Shown: piece by piece, positions 48,350 through 57,194 of the stretch
Layout: the number at the start of each line of letters is the position of its first letter
How positions within the stretch are numbered: the stretch's first letter is position 1
Source of the DNA: DASZHJ01 sp035517495
GTDB taxonomy: Bacteria > Pseudomonadota > Alphaproteobacteria > ATCC43930 > CGMCC-115725
Direction of reading: 5' to 3'
DNA: 64,000 nucleotides
Assembly: GCA_035517495.1 (NCBI GenBank)
Contig: DATIYT010000144.1
Span: 1-64,000, forward strand
The notes under the pieces: generated by a model
Databases searched by the model: none
Told to the model about the DNA's origin: nothing
The model's input: the letters and a program-made list of their open reading frames with translations, nothing else
Program-made: the position numbers and the translations under genes

Positions 48350-49792
48350 TCAGCGACGTTCAAGAATCATGCGCAGGCCGTGGCGCGGGCGGAGCGTGAT
48401 CAGTCCGACTGGCTCGACCGGATGGTCCGGTACCAGCCGCAGCCGGTAGCGCCGCCCCACCATGGCGAGGATGAGCGCAGCCTCGGTCATGGCGAAGCTC
48501 GCACCGATGCATACGCGTGGTCCGCCGCCGAAGGGGAGGTAGGCAAAGCGCGGCCGCGCTGCCGAACGCTCTGCCGTAAAGCGCTCGGGATCGAACACTT
48601 CCGGCCGCTCCCACAGCAGGCGGTGGCGGTGGACGACCCAGGGCACGATGAAGACGAGGGCTCCCTTGCGCACGCGGTGTCCCGCGACCTCGTCTGCGGC
48701 AAGCGACTGGCGGGATATGGTGTGCGCGGGCGGATAGAGACGCATCGATTCCTGCAGCACCATCCGCGCATGGACGAGGTTGGTGACGTCGTCGAAGCCC
48801 GGCAATTCTGCGCCGAACCGCGCGTCGATCTCGGCATGGAAGCGCGCCTCCTCCTCCGGATGTTGCGAGAGCAGGTACCAGGTCCAGGCGAGCGCCAGCG
48901 CGGTGGTCTCATGTCCCGCCATGAAGATGGTGACGACCTGATCGCGCACCTCCTTGGCGCTCATGGCAAGGCCGGTCTCGCTATCGCGTGCGGCGATGAG
49001 GCGCGCGAGCAGGTCCTTGGGCTGCGCACCCTCTTTCGGCTCGCGCGCGATCATTCGTCCGATCACTTGGTCCAAGCCGTGGAAGATTTTGCGCCAATTG
49101 CGGTTGCGCCCACGCGGAATCCACTCTGGAATGTTTAGCAGATCGAAGACGTCGGGCCGCACTTCGAGTTGATAGCGGTTCACCGCCGTTTCCACCGTGG
49201 GCCCCACATCCTCGGCATCGGCGGAGAACATGGCGCGGGCGATGATCGCGAGGGTCAGGCGCATCATCTCCGCCGCGATGTCGAGAGTGCTGCCGTCGGG
49301 GAGCAGGTCCCAGCGCGCCAGCATGGCGCGCGTCGTCTCCGCCATCTGCGGCACGTAGGAAACGATGCTGCGATGATCGAAGGCGGGCGCCATGATGCGC
49401 CGCTGCCGGCGCCATTCTTCCCCCTCGCTGGTGAGGAGCCCCTTGCCGAGGCCCGGCTCGAGGAGCCGCCGCGCAACGGGGCTCTTGCGATAATTGTCGG
49501 CGTTGCCCAGCAGGATGCGCTCGATGCCCGCGGGTGCGTTGACCACGAGATAGCGCGCCCAGAGCAGTCTGCGGACGATCACCTCGCGCTCGAACGCCTC
49601 TTCGCCGTAGGTCGCGACCGAACTGTCGCGGATCGTGCGCAGGAGCTGGCGCGGCGGCAGTTGTCCGCGAAAACGCGGCGGCGCCGCGAGGACGGGGGCT
49701 TCGGTCATTGCGTCGGCGCGCGGTCGTGGAAGTCGCGGTGGTCCCGACCCCAGAACGGCTCGTCCTCGTGGACGACCATGCTCATCCCTCAT
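48350..49792 (-). CDS. Cytochrome P450
   Basis: A P450 of 452-480 residues. The I-helix oxygen motif is AGHETTALA, the K-helix ExxR is in ESMRLYPP, and the heme-binding loop is FAYLPFGGGPRVCIGASF with the axial Cys. There is no fused reductase. Two starts are possible: ATG 49790-49792, overlapping the acyl-CoA synthetase stop, or ATG 49706-49708 (MTEAPVLAAPP), which gives a normal N-terminus and overlaps the stop of a 26-codon frame (49705-49785). The pairing with an acyl-CoA synthetase suggests fatty acid or other lipid hydroxylation; the substrate is unproven. Confidence 0.88.
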   Translation of the reverse strand: MRDEHGRPRGRAVLGSGPPRLPRPRADAMTEAPVLAAPPRFRGQLPPRQLLRTIRDSSVATYGEEAFEREVIVRRLLWARYLVVNAPAGIERILLGNADNYRKSPVARRLLEPGLGKGLLTSEGEEWRRQRRIMAPAFDHRSIVSYVPQMAETTRAMLARWDLLPDGSTLDIAAEMMRLTLAIIARAMFSADAEDVGPTVETAVNRYQLEVRPDVFDLLNIPEWIPRGRNRNWRKIFHGLDQVIGRMIAREPKEGAQPKDLLARLIAARDSETGLAMSAKEVRDQVVTIFMAGHETTALALAWTWYLLSQHPEEEARFHAEIDARFGAELPGFDDVTNLVHARMVLQESMRLYPPAHTISRQSLAADEVAGHRVRKGALVFIVPWVVHRHRLLWERPEVFDPERFTAERSAARPRFAYLPFGGGPRVCIGASFAMTEAALILAMVGRRYRLRLVPDHPVEPVGLITLRPRHGLRMILERR

Positions 49793-51408
49793 CCTCTCTT
49801 GCGCAACTCGCGACGGATGATTTTGCCGGTGGTCGTCATTGGAAGCGAGTCCACGAATTCGACCTGTCGCGGGTACTCGTGCGCGGCGAGCTTCACCTTC
49901 ACGAAGTCCTGAATCTCGCGGGCGAGCGCTTCAGAGGGCGAGCGGCCGGACTTCAGCACGAGGAATGCTTTGACGATCTCCGTCCGCACGGGATCGGGCA
50001 CGCCGACCGCTGCGGCCAAGGCGACCGCCGGGTGCTTCATCAGGCAATTTTCGATCTCGCCCGGTCCGATCCGATAACCGGCGCTGGTGATCACGTCGTC
50101 GGCGCGCCCCTGGAACCAGAAGTATCCGTCCGCGTCACGCTGCCCGGTGTCTCCGGTCAAGAGGTACTCACCCGCGTACTTGTTGCGTGTGGCGGCGTCA
50201 TTGTTCCAGTACCGAAGGAACATCACGGGGTCGGGCCGACGAACCCCGATTTCGCCGACTTCACCGGGCGGCAGCGGTTGCCCCTTCGCGTCCACGATTT
50301 CGACTTCGTGTCCGGGAATCGCGCGACCCATCGATCCCGGCCGAACCGGGAACAGCGACGCGTTGTTGCCGACCACGAGGTTGCACTCGGTCTGGCCGTA
50401 GAACTCGTTGATGGTGACGCCGAAGGTCGCGCGGCCCCAGTCCAGCAGCTCGTCGCCCAGCGTTTCGCCGCCGCTCGCGATGCTGCGCGGCCGGAGCCCC
50501 GGTGGCGCGCGCCCTTCGCTCGCTTGGCGCATCAGCTTCAGCGCGGTCGGCGGCATGAAGGCATTGCGCACGCCGTGGCGCGCCATCAGCGCGAAGGCCT
50601 CGTCGGGGTCGAATTTGCGCGCGCGATAGGCCAGCACCGGTACGCCGTGGTGCCAGGCCGGCAGGAGCACGTCGAAGAGTCCGCCGATCCAAGCCCAATC
50701 CGCGGGTGTCCAGAAGAGATCGCCGGGCTCGGGGAAGAACTCGTGCGGCATCTCGACGCCCGGCAGGTGGCCCAGGAGCACGCGGTGGGCGTGGAGCGCC
50801 CCCTTGGGATTGCCGGTGGTTCCGGAGGTGTAGATGATGATCGCGGGGTCGTCGGCCGCGGTCTCGACCGCGGCGAAAGAGTCCTTGGCGCGCGCAAGCT
50901 CGGCGTCGAAGTCGAGCGTTCCCCCGCCGCCGGCGCCGCCAGTGACGAAGATCGATTGCAGGTCCGGCAGTCGGTCGCGGATCAGCAGGATCTTTTCGAG
51001 ACCGATCGCGTCGGTGACCAGTGCCTTGGCGCCGCTATCGCCGAGGCGAAACTCCAGCGCCTCCTCGCCGAACAAGGTGAAAAGCGGGACGGAAACGAGC
51101 CCCGCCTTGAAAGCGGCGAGGTGCGCGATCGCGGTCTCCGGCGTCTGCGGCAGCAGCACCCCAATCCGATCGCCGCGCACGAGACCGCGGGCCCTCAGTA
51201 CATTGGCAAAGCGATTGGTGAGCCCAGCGATTTCGCGGAACGAATACCGCCGCTCCCGATGCCGCTCGTCGAGAAAGATCAGCGCGAGCGGTTCGCCCTC
51301 CAAAGTCGCAAACCGATCGAGCAAATCACTCGCGATATTGTAGCGCTCGGGTACCCGCCAGCGGAAACGGCGCGCGACCTCTTCGTAGCTCTTCTCCCGC
51401 GGCAGCAT
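49789..51408 (-). CDS. AMP-dependent acyl-CoA synthetase
   Basis: An adenylate-forming ligase of 539 residues. The P-loop motif is IIIYTSGTTGNPKGALHAHR, A5 is NEFYGQTECNLVVG, A8 is DADGYFWFQGRADDVITSAGYRIGP, and the catalytic lysine of A10 is in LPMTTTGKIIRREL. It activates a carboxylic acid as acyl-AMP and acyl-CoA; similarity is closest to medium-chain (ACSM-type) enzymes by eye. The ATG at 51406-51408 is preferred to one 28 codons upstream. It is coupled to the P450 and divergent from yebC. Confidence 0.9.
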   Translation of the reverse strand: MLPREKSYEEVARRFRWRVPERYNIASDLLDRFATLEGEPLALIFLDERHRERRYSFREIAGLTNRFANVLRARGLVRGDRIGVLLPQTPETAIAHLAAFKAGLVSVPLFTLFGEEALEFRLGDSGAKALVTDAIGLEKILLIRDRLPDLQSIFVTGGAGGGGTLDFDAELARAKDSFAAVETAADDPAIIIYTSGTTGNPKGALHAHRVLLGHLPGVEMPHEFFPEPGDLFWTPADWAWIGGLFDVLLPAWHHGVPVLAYRARKFDPDEAFALMARHGVRNAFMPPTALKLMRQASEGRAPPGLRPRSIASGGETLGDELLDWGRATFGVTINEFYGQTECNLVVGNNASLFPVRPGSMGRAIPGHEVEIVDAKGQPLPPGEVGEIGVRRPDPVMFLRYWNNDAATRNKYAGEYLLTGDTGQRDADGYFWFQGRADDVITSAGYRIGPGEIENCLMKHPAVALAAAVGVPDPVRTEIVKAFLVLKSGRSPSEALAREIQDFVKVKLAAHEYPRQVEFVDSLPMTTTGKIIRRELRKRG

Positions 51409-51597
51409 CCTCGCATCGTCCTCTTCGTTTCCTCTGCGGTCCCGGGCGGCATCATAGCGAAGGAACCTCGGGAGTCGCCCCATTGCTGCCATATTGACGA
51501 ACTAAACAGCGGCCCTCAGCGCCCTGCCGGGGGATGTGGCCTAGCCACAACATATGGTATGGTGATTGGTCAGCATCTCAGGTATTAGCGGTCTTCC

Positions 51598-52347
51598 ATG
51601 GCTGGCCATTCCCAGTTCAAGAACATCATGTATCGCAAGGGCGCGCAGGATAAGAAGCGCGCCAAGATCTTTACCAAGATCATCCGCGAGTTGACGACGG
51701 CCGCCCGCACCGGCCTTCCCGACCCCAACGCCAATCCCCGGCTTCGCGCCGCGGTCGCCGCCGCCAAGGAAGCGAACATGCCCAAGGACACGGTCGAGCG
51801 CGCGATCCGCCGCGGCGCCGGTGAGGAGGGCGGCGAAGATTACGAGGAGGTCCGCTACGAGGGCTACGGTCCCGGCGGTATTGCAATCATCGTCGAGGGG
51901 CTCACCGACAATCGCAACCGCACCGCCAGCGACGTTCGCGCGGCCTTCACCAAGGCGGGTGGCAGCCTCGGCGAGAGCAACAGCGTGAGCTTCCTCTTCG
52001 ACCGCGTCGGCGAGATCGCTTATCCGGCGGCGGCCGCGAGTACGGATCAGATGTTCGAGGCGGCCGTGGAGGCGGGCGCCGACAATGTCGAAAGCGATGG
52101 GGAAGGGCACATCGTCACATCCGCCCCGGATGCCCTCAACGCCGCGCGCGATGCTCTGGAGAAGCGCTTTGGCGCCGCACAGTCGGCCAAGCTGGTCTGG
52201 CGCCCCAAGGCGACGACCCCGATCGCCGGCGAAGCCGCGCAATCCCTTCTGAAGCTGCTGGAGACCCTCGAAGACAACGACGATGTCCAGAGCGTCTACG
52301 CCAACTTCGAGATGGCGGAGGACGTGATGGCGGAACTTTCGGCGTGA
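51598..52347 (+). CDS. yebC: YebC/PmpR family DNA-binding protein
   Basis: A 249-residue protein with the family start MAGHSQFKNIMYRKGAQD, ARTGLPDPNANPRLRAAVAAAKEANMPKD, and the RGAGE region. YebC proteins have been described as transcription regulators and as factors that relieve ribosome stalling at proline-rich sequences. It overlaps ruvC by 4 bases, the classical yebC-ruvC arrangement. Confidence 0.95.
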   Translation: MAGHSQFKNIMYRKGAQDKKRAKIFTKIIRELTTAARTGLPDPNANPRLRAAVAAAKEANMPKDTVERAIRRGAGEEGGEDYEEVRYEGYGPGGIAIIVEGLTDNRNRTASDVRAAFTKAGGSLGESNSVSFLFDRVGEIAYPAAAASTDQMFEAAVEAGADNVESDGEGHIVTSAPDALNAARDALEKRFGAAQSAKLVWRPKATTPIAGEAAQSLLKLLETLEDNDDVQSVYANFEMAEDVMAELSA

Positions 52348-52913
52348 TGGCGGAGAGCCAGCATTTCCGCGTCCTCGGCCTCGATCCGGGGCTGCGCCAC
52401 ACCGGCTGGGGCGTGATCGACGTGCGCGGCAACCGGCTCAGTCATGTCGCTGATGGGGTGATTGCGCCACGCGGCGGCGCGCCGATCGCGGAACGCCTGG
52501 TCGAAATCTTTCGCGCCGTGGGCTTGGTAATCGAGCGCTTCGCGCCGCAGCAGGCAGCCGTCGAAGAGACGTTCGTCAACAAGAATGCGACCACCACCCT
52601 GAAGCTGGGTCTTGCGCGCGGCGTCGTGCTCCTCGCACCCGCAGAGCGCGGCCTCACGGTCGCCGAATATGCGGCCAACCTGATCAAGAAATCCGTGGTC
52701 GGGGTCGGTCACGCCGAAAAGCCGCAGGTGCAGATGATGGTGCGCCGCCTGCTGCCGGGGTGCCTGACGGACAGTTCCGATGCCGCCGACGCGCTTGCAG
52801 TCGCGATCTGCCATGCCCATCACGCGCAGACGGGCATGGCTTGGGAAGCCGCGAATACCTCACCCCACCCCTCGCCTCGGAGGGGAGAGGGAACGGCCGG
52901 GGCGCCGCGATGA
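52344..52913 (+). CDS. ruvC: Crossover junction endodeoxyribonuclease RuvC
   Basis: A 189-residue Holliday-junction resolvase. Catalytic acidic residues are in GLDPGLRHTGWG, AAVEETFVNKN and DSSDAADALAVAICHAH. The normal protein would end near residue 170; the remaining tail SPHPSPRRGEG and a few more residues are encoded by a REP-like repeat (52859-52891) that has been read through into the ruvA start. It overlaps ruvA by 4 bases. Confidence 0.95.
   Translation: MMAESQHFRVLGLDPGLRHTGWGVIDVRGNRLSHVADGVIAPRGGAPIAERLVEIFRAVGLVIERFAPQQAAVEETFVNKNATTTLKLGLARGVVLLAPAERGLTVAEYAANLIKKSVVGVGHAEKPQVQMMVRRLLPGCLTDSSDAADALAVAICHAHHAQTGMAWEAANTSPHPSPRRGEGTAGAPR
52859..52891. repeat. REP-like element forming the RuvC C-terminus
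   Basis: CTCACCCCACCCCTCGCCTCGGAGGGG followed by AGAGGG, with the stem CCCCTC/GAGGGG around GCCTCG (52868-52885). The pattern CCTCACCCC...GGGGAGAGGG is a widespread extragenic repeat, here placed in the coding frame at the ruvC end; the related palindrome at 43939-43962 is in the same window. Confidence 0.65.
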
Positions 52914-53527
52914 TCGCGTCGCTCGCGGGGGTCGTCGATCATGTGGGGGCCGAGAGTGCCGTCGTCGATGTGCATGGCGTTGGCTATCTGGTGTTCGCCT
53001 CGTCGCGCACATTGGGATCGCTGCCGCCGCGGGGTGCACCGGTCCGGTTGTTGATCGAAACCCATGTGCGCGAAGACCACATCCATCTCTACGGCTTCGC
53101 CGACGAGAGCGAGCGCGATTGGTTCCGTTTACTCACGACCGTGCAGGGGGTGGGCGCGAAGACCGGGCTCGCGATCCTGGCCGTGCTGACGACCGAGGCG
53201 CTCACCACGGCGGTACTGGCCCAGGACAAAGCGGCGCTTACGCGCGCCGATGGCGTCGGTCCGAAGCTCGCGCAGCGCGTCTTGAGCGAACTCAAGGACA
53301 AGGTGGGCAATATCGCGCTTGGACCGTATGCGCGCTCGGGCGGGCGGGTGTCGGATGCGGCCGCGGGTCCCTCGGGTCTTGCCGCGGACGCGGTCTCGGC
53401 GCTGGTCAATCTGGGCTATCCACGCAGCGACGCCTTCACCGCGGTCAATGAAGCGCAGCGCGCGCTCGGCGCTGCCGCGCAATTCGACGCGCTGGTGCGC
53501 GCGAGCCTCAAGGAGCTCGCGCGATGA
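52910..53527 (+). CDS. ruvA: Holliday junction branch migration protein RuvA
   Basis: A 205-residue junction-recognition subunit. The N-terminal OB-fold runs from MIASLAGVVDHVG; the two helix-hairpin-helix motifs are in VQGVGAKTGLAIL and ADGVGPKLAQRVLSELKDK; domain III, which contacts RuvB, is the final 45 residues (LVNLGYPRSDA). The ATG overlaps the ruvC stop, and the stop overlaps ruvB. Confidence 0.95.
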   Translation: MIASLAGVVDHVGAESAVVDVHGVGYLVFASSRTLGSLPPRGAPVRLLIETHVREDHIHLYGFADESERDWFRLLTTVQGVGAKTGLAILAVLTTEALTTAVLAQDKAALTRADGVGPKLAQRVLSELKDKVGNIALGPYARSGGRVSDAAAGPSGLAADAVSALVNLGYPRSDAFTAVNEAQRALGAAAQFDALVRASLKELAR

Positions 53528-54579
53528 GCGATGAGCGTTTGGTGACGCCGGCACAACGCGCCGAAGACACCCCCGAAATCTCGCTCCGCCCGCTCGCGCT
53601 CGACGAGTTCGTGGGACAGCGGCAGATGCGCGACAACCTGCGCGTCTTTATAACCGCCGCGCGGTCGCGCGCCGAGCCGCTCGATCACGTGTTGCTGTTC
53701 GGCCCGCCCGGACTTGGAAAAACCACGCTGGCGCAGATCATTGCCCGCGAAATGGCGGTTGGATTCCGCGCGACCTCGGGCCCGGTGATCCAGCGCGCGG
53801 GCGATCTCGCGGCACTGCTGACCAATCTCCAGCCGCGCGACGTGTTGTTCATCGATGAGATTCATCGCCTGACGCCGGCGGTTGAGGAAGTGCTCTATCC
53901 CGCGATGGAGGATTTCCAGCTCGACCTCATCATCGGCGCGGGTCCGGCGGCGCGCTCGGTGCGGATCGATCTTCCGCCCTTCACCCTCGTGGGCGCCACC
54001 ACGCGCTCGGGTCTCATCACCCGGCCGCTGCGCGAGCGCTTCGGCATTCCGCTGCGCTTCAACTTCTATGAACCGGCGGAGCTCGAGCAGATCGTGACTC
54101 GCGGCGCGCGCGTCCTTGGCATGGCGCTCGACCCAGCGGGCGCGCAGGAGATCGCGCGCCGTTCGCGCGGCACGCCCAGGGTAGCGACCCGGCTGCTGCG
54201 GCGCGTGCGCGATTTCGCGGCAGTGGCGGGGCTGAAGCGGATCGATGCCGCCGCCGCCGATCAGGCGCTGACGCGGCTTGAGGTCGACCGCAGCGGCCTC
54301 GACGCCATGGACCGCCGCTATCTGCGCTGCATCGCCGAGAACTACGGCGGCGGGCCGGTCGGCGCGGAGACCATCGCCGCCGCGCTCGCCGATCAACGCG
54401 ACATGGTCGAAGAGGTGATCGAGCCGTATCTGATCCAGCAGGGTCTGGTGCAGCGCACGCCCCGCGGTCGCATGCTGAGCGATCTCGGATACCGCTATCT
54501 CGGCCTGACGCCGCTGCAAAGGCCGGCAACGCAGCTCGACCTCCTGGGATCGGGCGAGGAAGAGGAGGTGCTGCCGTGA
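53524..54579 (+). CDS. ruvB: Holliday junction branch migration ATPase RuvB
   Basis: A 351-residue AAA+ motor. Walker A is GPPGLGKTTLAQ, Walker B is VLFIDEIHRL, sensor 1 is VGATTRSG and the arginine finger region is GLITRPLRERFGI; the winged helix ends RTPRGRMLSDLGYRYLG. It drives branch migration with RuvA. ATGA overlap with ruvA and GTGA overlap with ybgC. Confidence 0.97.
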   Translation: MSDERLVTPAQRAEDTPEISLRPLALDEFVGQRQMRDNLRVFITAARSRAEPLDHVLLFGPPGLGKTTLAQIIAREMAVGFRATSGPVIQRAGDLAALLTNLQPRDVLFIDEIHRLTPAVEEVLYPAMEDFQLDLIIGAGPAARSVRIDLPPFTLVGATTRSGLITRPLRERFGIPLRFNFYEPAELEQIVTRGARVLGMALDPAGAQEIARRSRGTPRVATRLLRRVRDFAAVAGLKRIDAAAADQALTRLEVDRSGLDAMDRRYLRCIAENYGGGPVGAETIAAALADQRDMVEEVIEPYLIQQGLVQRTPRGRMLSDLGYRYLGLTPLQRPATQLDLLGSGEEEEVLP

Positions 54580-55058
54580 GCGAGACATTGCCGCGATCCG
54601 GCAAGCTCAGCGGCGGCGCGCACTTGCTGCCGATCCGGGTCTACTACGAGGACACCGATGCCGCGGGCCTCGTCTATTACGTCAACTACTTGAAATTCGC
54701 CGAGCGCGGACGAACCGAGATGCTGCGGGTCATGGGCTTCGAGCAGGAGCGCATGCGCCAGGAACTCGGCTTTTTCTTCGTCGTGCGCCAATGCACCGTC
54801 GACTACCGTGCAGCCGCCCGGCTCGACGACGATCTGCTGGTGATGACACGGCTCGTTGACGCCGGCGCCGCCACCCTCGATGTGATCCAGGAGGTCCGCC
54901 GGCGCGATGCGGTGCTCGCGGCGCTGACCTTTCGTATTGCCGGCGTCGGCCGCGACGGGCGGCCGAGCCGTCTGCCCGCGGAGCTTCGCACTGCGATCCA
55001 AACTTTGACCGCCGCGGCCATCCCTCAATCGCCCTCGCTTTCTCCACAGAACGGATAG
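54576..55058 (+). CDS. ybgC: Tol-Pal system-associated acyl-CoA thioesterase
   Basis: A 160-residue hot-dog-fold thioesterase. The active-site motif is YYEDTDAAGLVYYVNYLKFAER with the catalytic Asp; VVRQCTVDYRAAARLDDDL follows. It hydrolyses short acyl-CoAs and is linked with phospholipid metabolism and the Tol-Pal machine. The start is a GTG overlapping the ruvB stop. Confidence 0.94.
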   Translation: MSETLPRSGKLSGGAHLLPIRVYYEDTDAAGLVYYVNYLKFAERGRTEMLRVMGFEQERMRQELGFFFVVRQCTVDYRAAARLDDDLLVMTRLVDAGAATLDVIQEVRRRDAVLAALTFRIAGVGRDGRPSRLPAELRTAIQTLTAAAIPQSPSLSPQNG

Positions 55059-55068
55059 TCACACAGCA

Positions 55069-55800
55069 ATGCCCAGCGCCATCGACCAGACCCCGCTCGC
55101 CGGGACCGCCGTTGCCCACGATCTCTCGATCGTCGGGCTCTTCCTACAAGCCGACACGATCGTCAAATGCGTGCTGTTCCTGCTATTGGCGGCGTCGTTC
55201 TGGTCTTGGGCCGTCATCTTCGACAAGTGGTTCCGCGTGCGCCGGCTCCGCCGCGACGCGGAGAATTTCGAGGAGAGCTTCTGGTCCGGCGGCTCGCTCG
55301 ACGATCTCTACGACCGCATCGGCTCGCGACCCAACGATCCCATGTCCGCGGTGTTCGCGGCGGCGATGCGCGAATGGCGGCGGAGCGCCGCCAAGGGCCT
55401 CACCATCGGTGCGGTGGTGAAAGCTAGCCTGCAGCAGCGCATCGAACGCGTCATGCAGGTGACGGTTGGCCGCGAGATGGAGCGGCTCGAGCGCTTCATG
55501 CCTTTCCTTGCGACCGTCGGCTCGACGGCGCCCTTCGTTGGCTTGTTCGGCACCGTCTGGGGCATCATGAACTCGTTCCAGTCGATCGCCGCCGCCAAGA
55601 ACACCAGCCTCGCGGTGGTGGCACCCGGCATTGCTGAATCGCTGTTCGCGACCGCGCTCGGGCTGGTGGCGGCGATCCCGGCGGTGGTCGCCTATAACAA
55701 ATTTTCGACAGATTTCAGCCGTTATGCCGGGAGACTCGACGCATTTTCGACAGAATTCTCGGCGATCCTCTCGCGCCAGCTTGATGAGAAGAGCACCTGA
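55069..55800 (+). CDS. tolQ: Tol-Pal system protein TolQ
   Basis: A 243-residue inner-membrane protein of the proton-driven TolQR motor. Three helices are visible: about residues 25-47, 140-160 (LATVGSTAPFVGLFGTVWGIMNSF, with the conserved thr/ser/pro track) and 175-200 (GIAESLFATALGLVAAIPAVVAYN). It begins 10 bases after ybgC. Confidence 0.95.
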   Translation: MPSAIDQTPLAGTAVAHDLSIVGLFLQADTIVKCVLFLLLAASFWSWAVIFDKWFRVRRLRRDAENFEESFWSGGSLDDLYDRIGSRPNDPMSAVFAAAMREWRRSAAKGLTIGAVVKASLQQRIERVMQVTVGREMERLERFMPFLATVGSTAPFVGLFGTVWGIMNSFQSIAAAKNTSLAVVAPGIAESLFATALGLVAAIPAVVAYNKFSTDFSRYAGRLDAFSTEFSAILSRQLDEKST

Positions 55801-55803
55801 ACG

Positions 55804-56268
<465 letters not shown>

Positions 56269-56276
56269 TGTGACCG

Positions 56277-57194
56277 ATGCGCCGCGCCATCCTTTGCTCT
56301 TGTGCCTTGCACGTCGTGGTGGCGTTGCTCGCGTATTTCCATCTCTGGGACCTGCTGTTCCCGCCGCCGCCGCTGGAGCCCGCGACCATCGCGGTGAGCC
56401 TGGTGAATCTGGCGCCGGAAACGAAAGCGACGCGGCCCAATCCCAAGCCCAAGGTCGCGGACAAGCCCGCAGAGGAAACCGTCGAGGCGCCGAAGGAGTC
56501 GCCCAAGCAGCCGCCGAAACCGGTACAGCCGCCACCGGCGCCGGCGCCCGCTCCCGCGCCGGAAGAAGTCGCGCAGGCACCGGCCCCGGAGCCCAAGCCC
56601 GAACCCAAGCCGGAGCCGCCGCAGCCGCCGCCACCCCCGCCACCGCCCGTTCCCACCGAACAGCCGGAGCCGCCCAAGCCCGAGCCGCCGAAGCCGCCGC
56701 CCAAGCCCGCTCCGCCCAAGACAACCGAGGCCAAGAAAAAACCAGACGATCACAACTTGGACAGTTTCCTCAAGAATCTCGCCAAGCGGCCCGAGGCGGC
56801 GAAGCCGGAAGAGCAGCCTACCAAGACTGCGCCGCAGCCGCAGGTGGCGCGCGCCTCGGCGCAGCCCTCGGCGCCGCTGGGCGCACAGCTCACCACCAGC
56901 GAGCTCGACGTCATCCGCGAGCAGATCAAGCCGTGCTGGAACTACGATCCGGGTGCCCGCGATGCCGACCAGCTTCAGGCGCGCTTCAGCGTCGAGATGA
57001 ATGCCGATGGCACCGTGCGCACCGTGGTCTCCCTCGACGCCGACAAGATGAGCGACCCGGTGTTTCGCGCGGCCGCGGATGCGGCCCGCCGTGCGTTGCT
57101 CAATCCGCAATGCCAACCCTTGAAATTCCCAGCCGAGAAGTATGCGCAGTGGCGCAGCTTCACCGCAGTCTTTAGCCCCAGGGATTTCCAATGA
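56277..57194 (+). CDS. tolA: Tol-Pal system protein TolA
   Basis: A 305-residue protein linking the TolQR motor to TolB/Pal. After a short cytoplasmic start, an N-terminal helix (about residues 5-26), then an unusually proline-rich linker (residues 28-165, many KPEP, PPP and KPAPP repeats) instead of the long alpha-helix of enterobacterial TolA, and a C-terminal TolA/TonB-like domain from about 190 with IKPCWNYDPGARDAD and FSVEMNADGTV. It is identified by domain and by its place between tolR and tolB. Confidence 0.9.
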   Translation: MRRAILCSCALHVVVALLAYFHLWDLLFPPPPLEPATIAVSLVNLAPETKATRPNPKPKVADKPAEETVEAPKESPKQPPKPVQPPPAPAPAPAPEEVAQAPAPEPKPEPKPEPPQPPPPPPPPVPTEQPEPPKPEPPKPPPKPAPPKTTEAKKKPDDHNLDSFLKNLAKRPEAAKPEEQPTKTAPQPQVARASAQPSAPLGAQLTTSELDVIREQIKPCWNYDPGARDADQLQARFSVEMNADGTVRTVVSLDADKMSDPVFRAAADAARRALLNPQCQPLKFPAEKYAQWRSFTAVFSPRDFQ

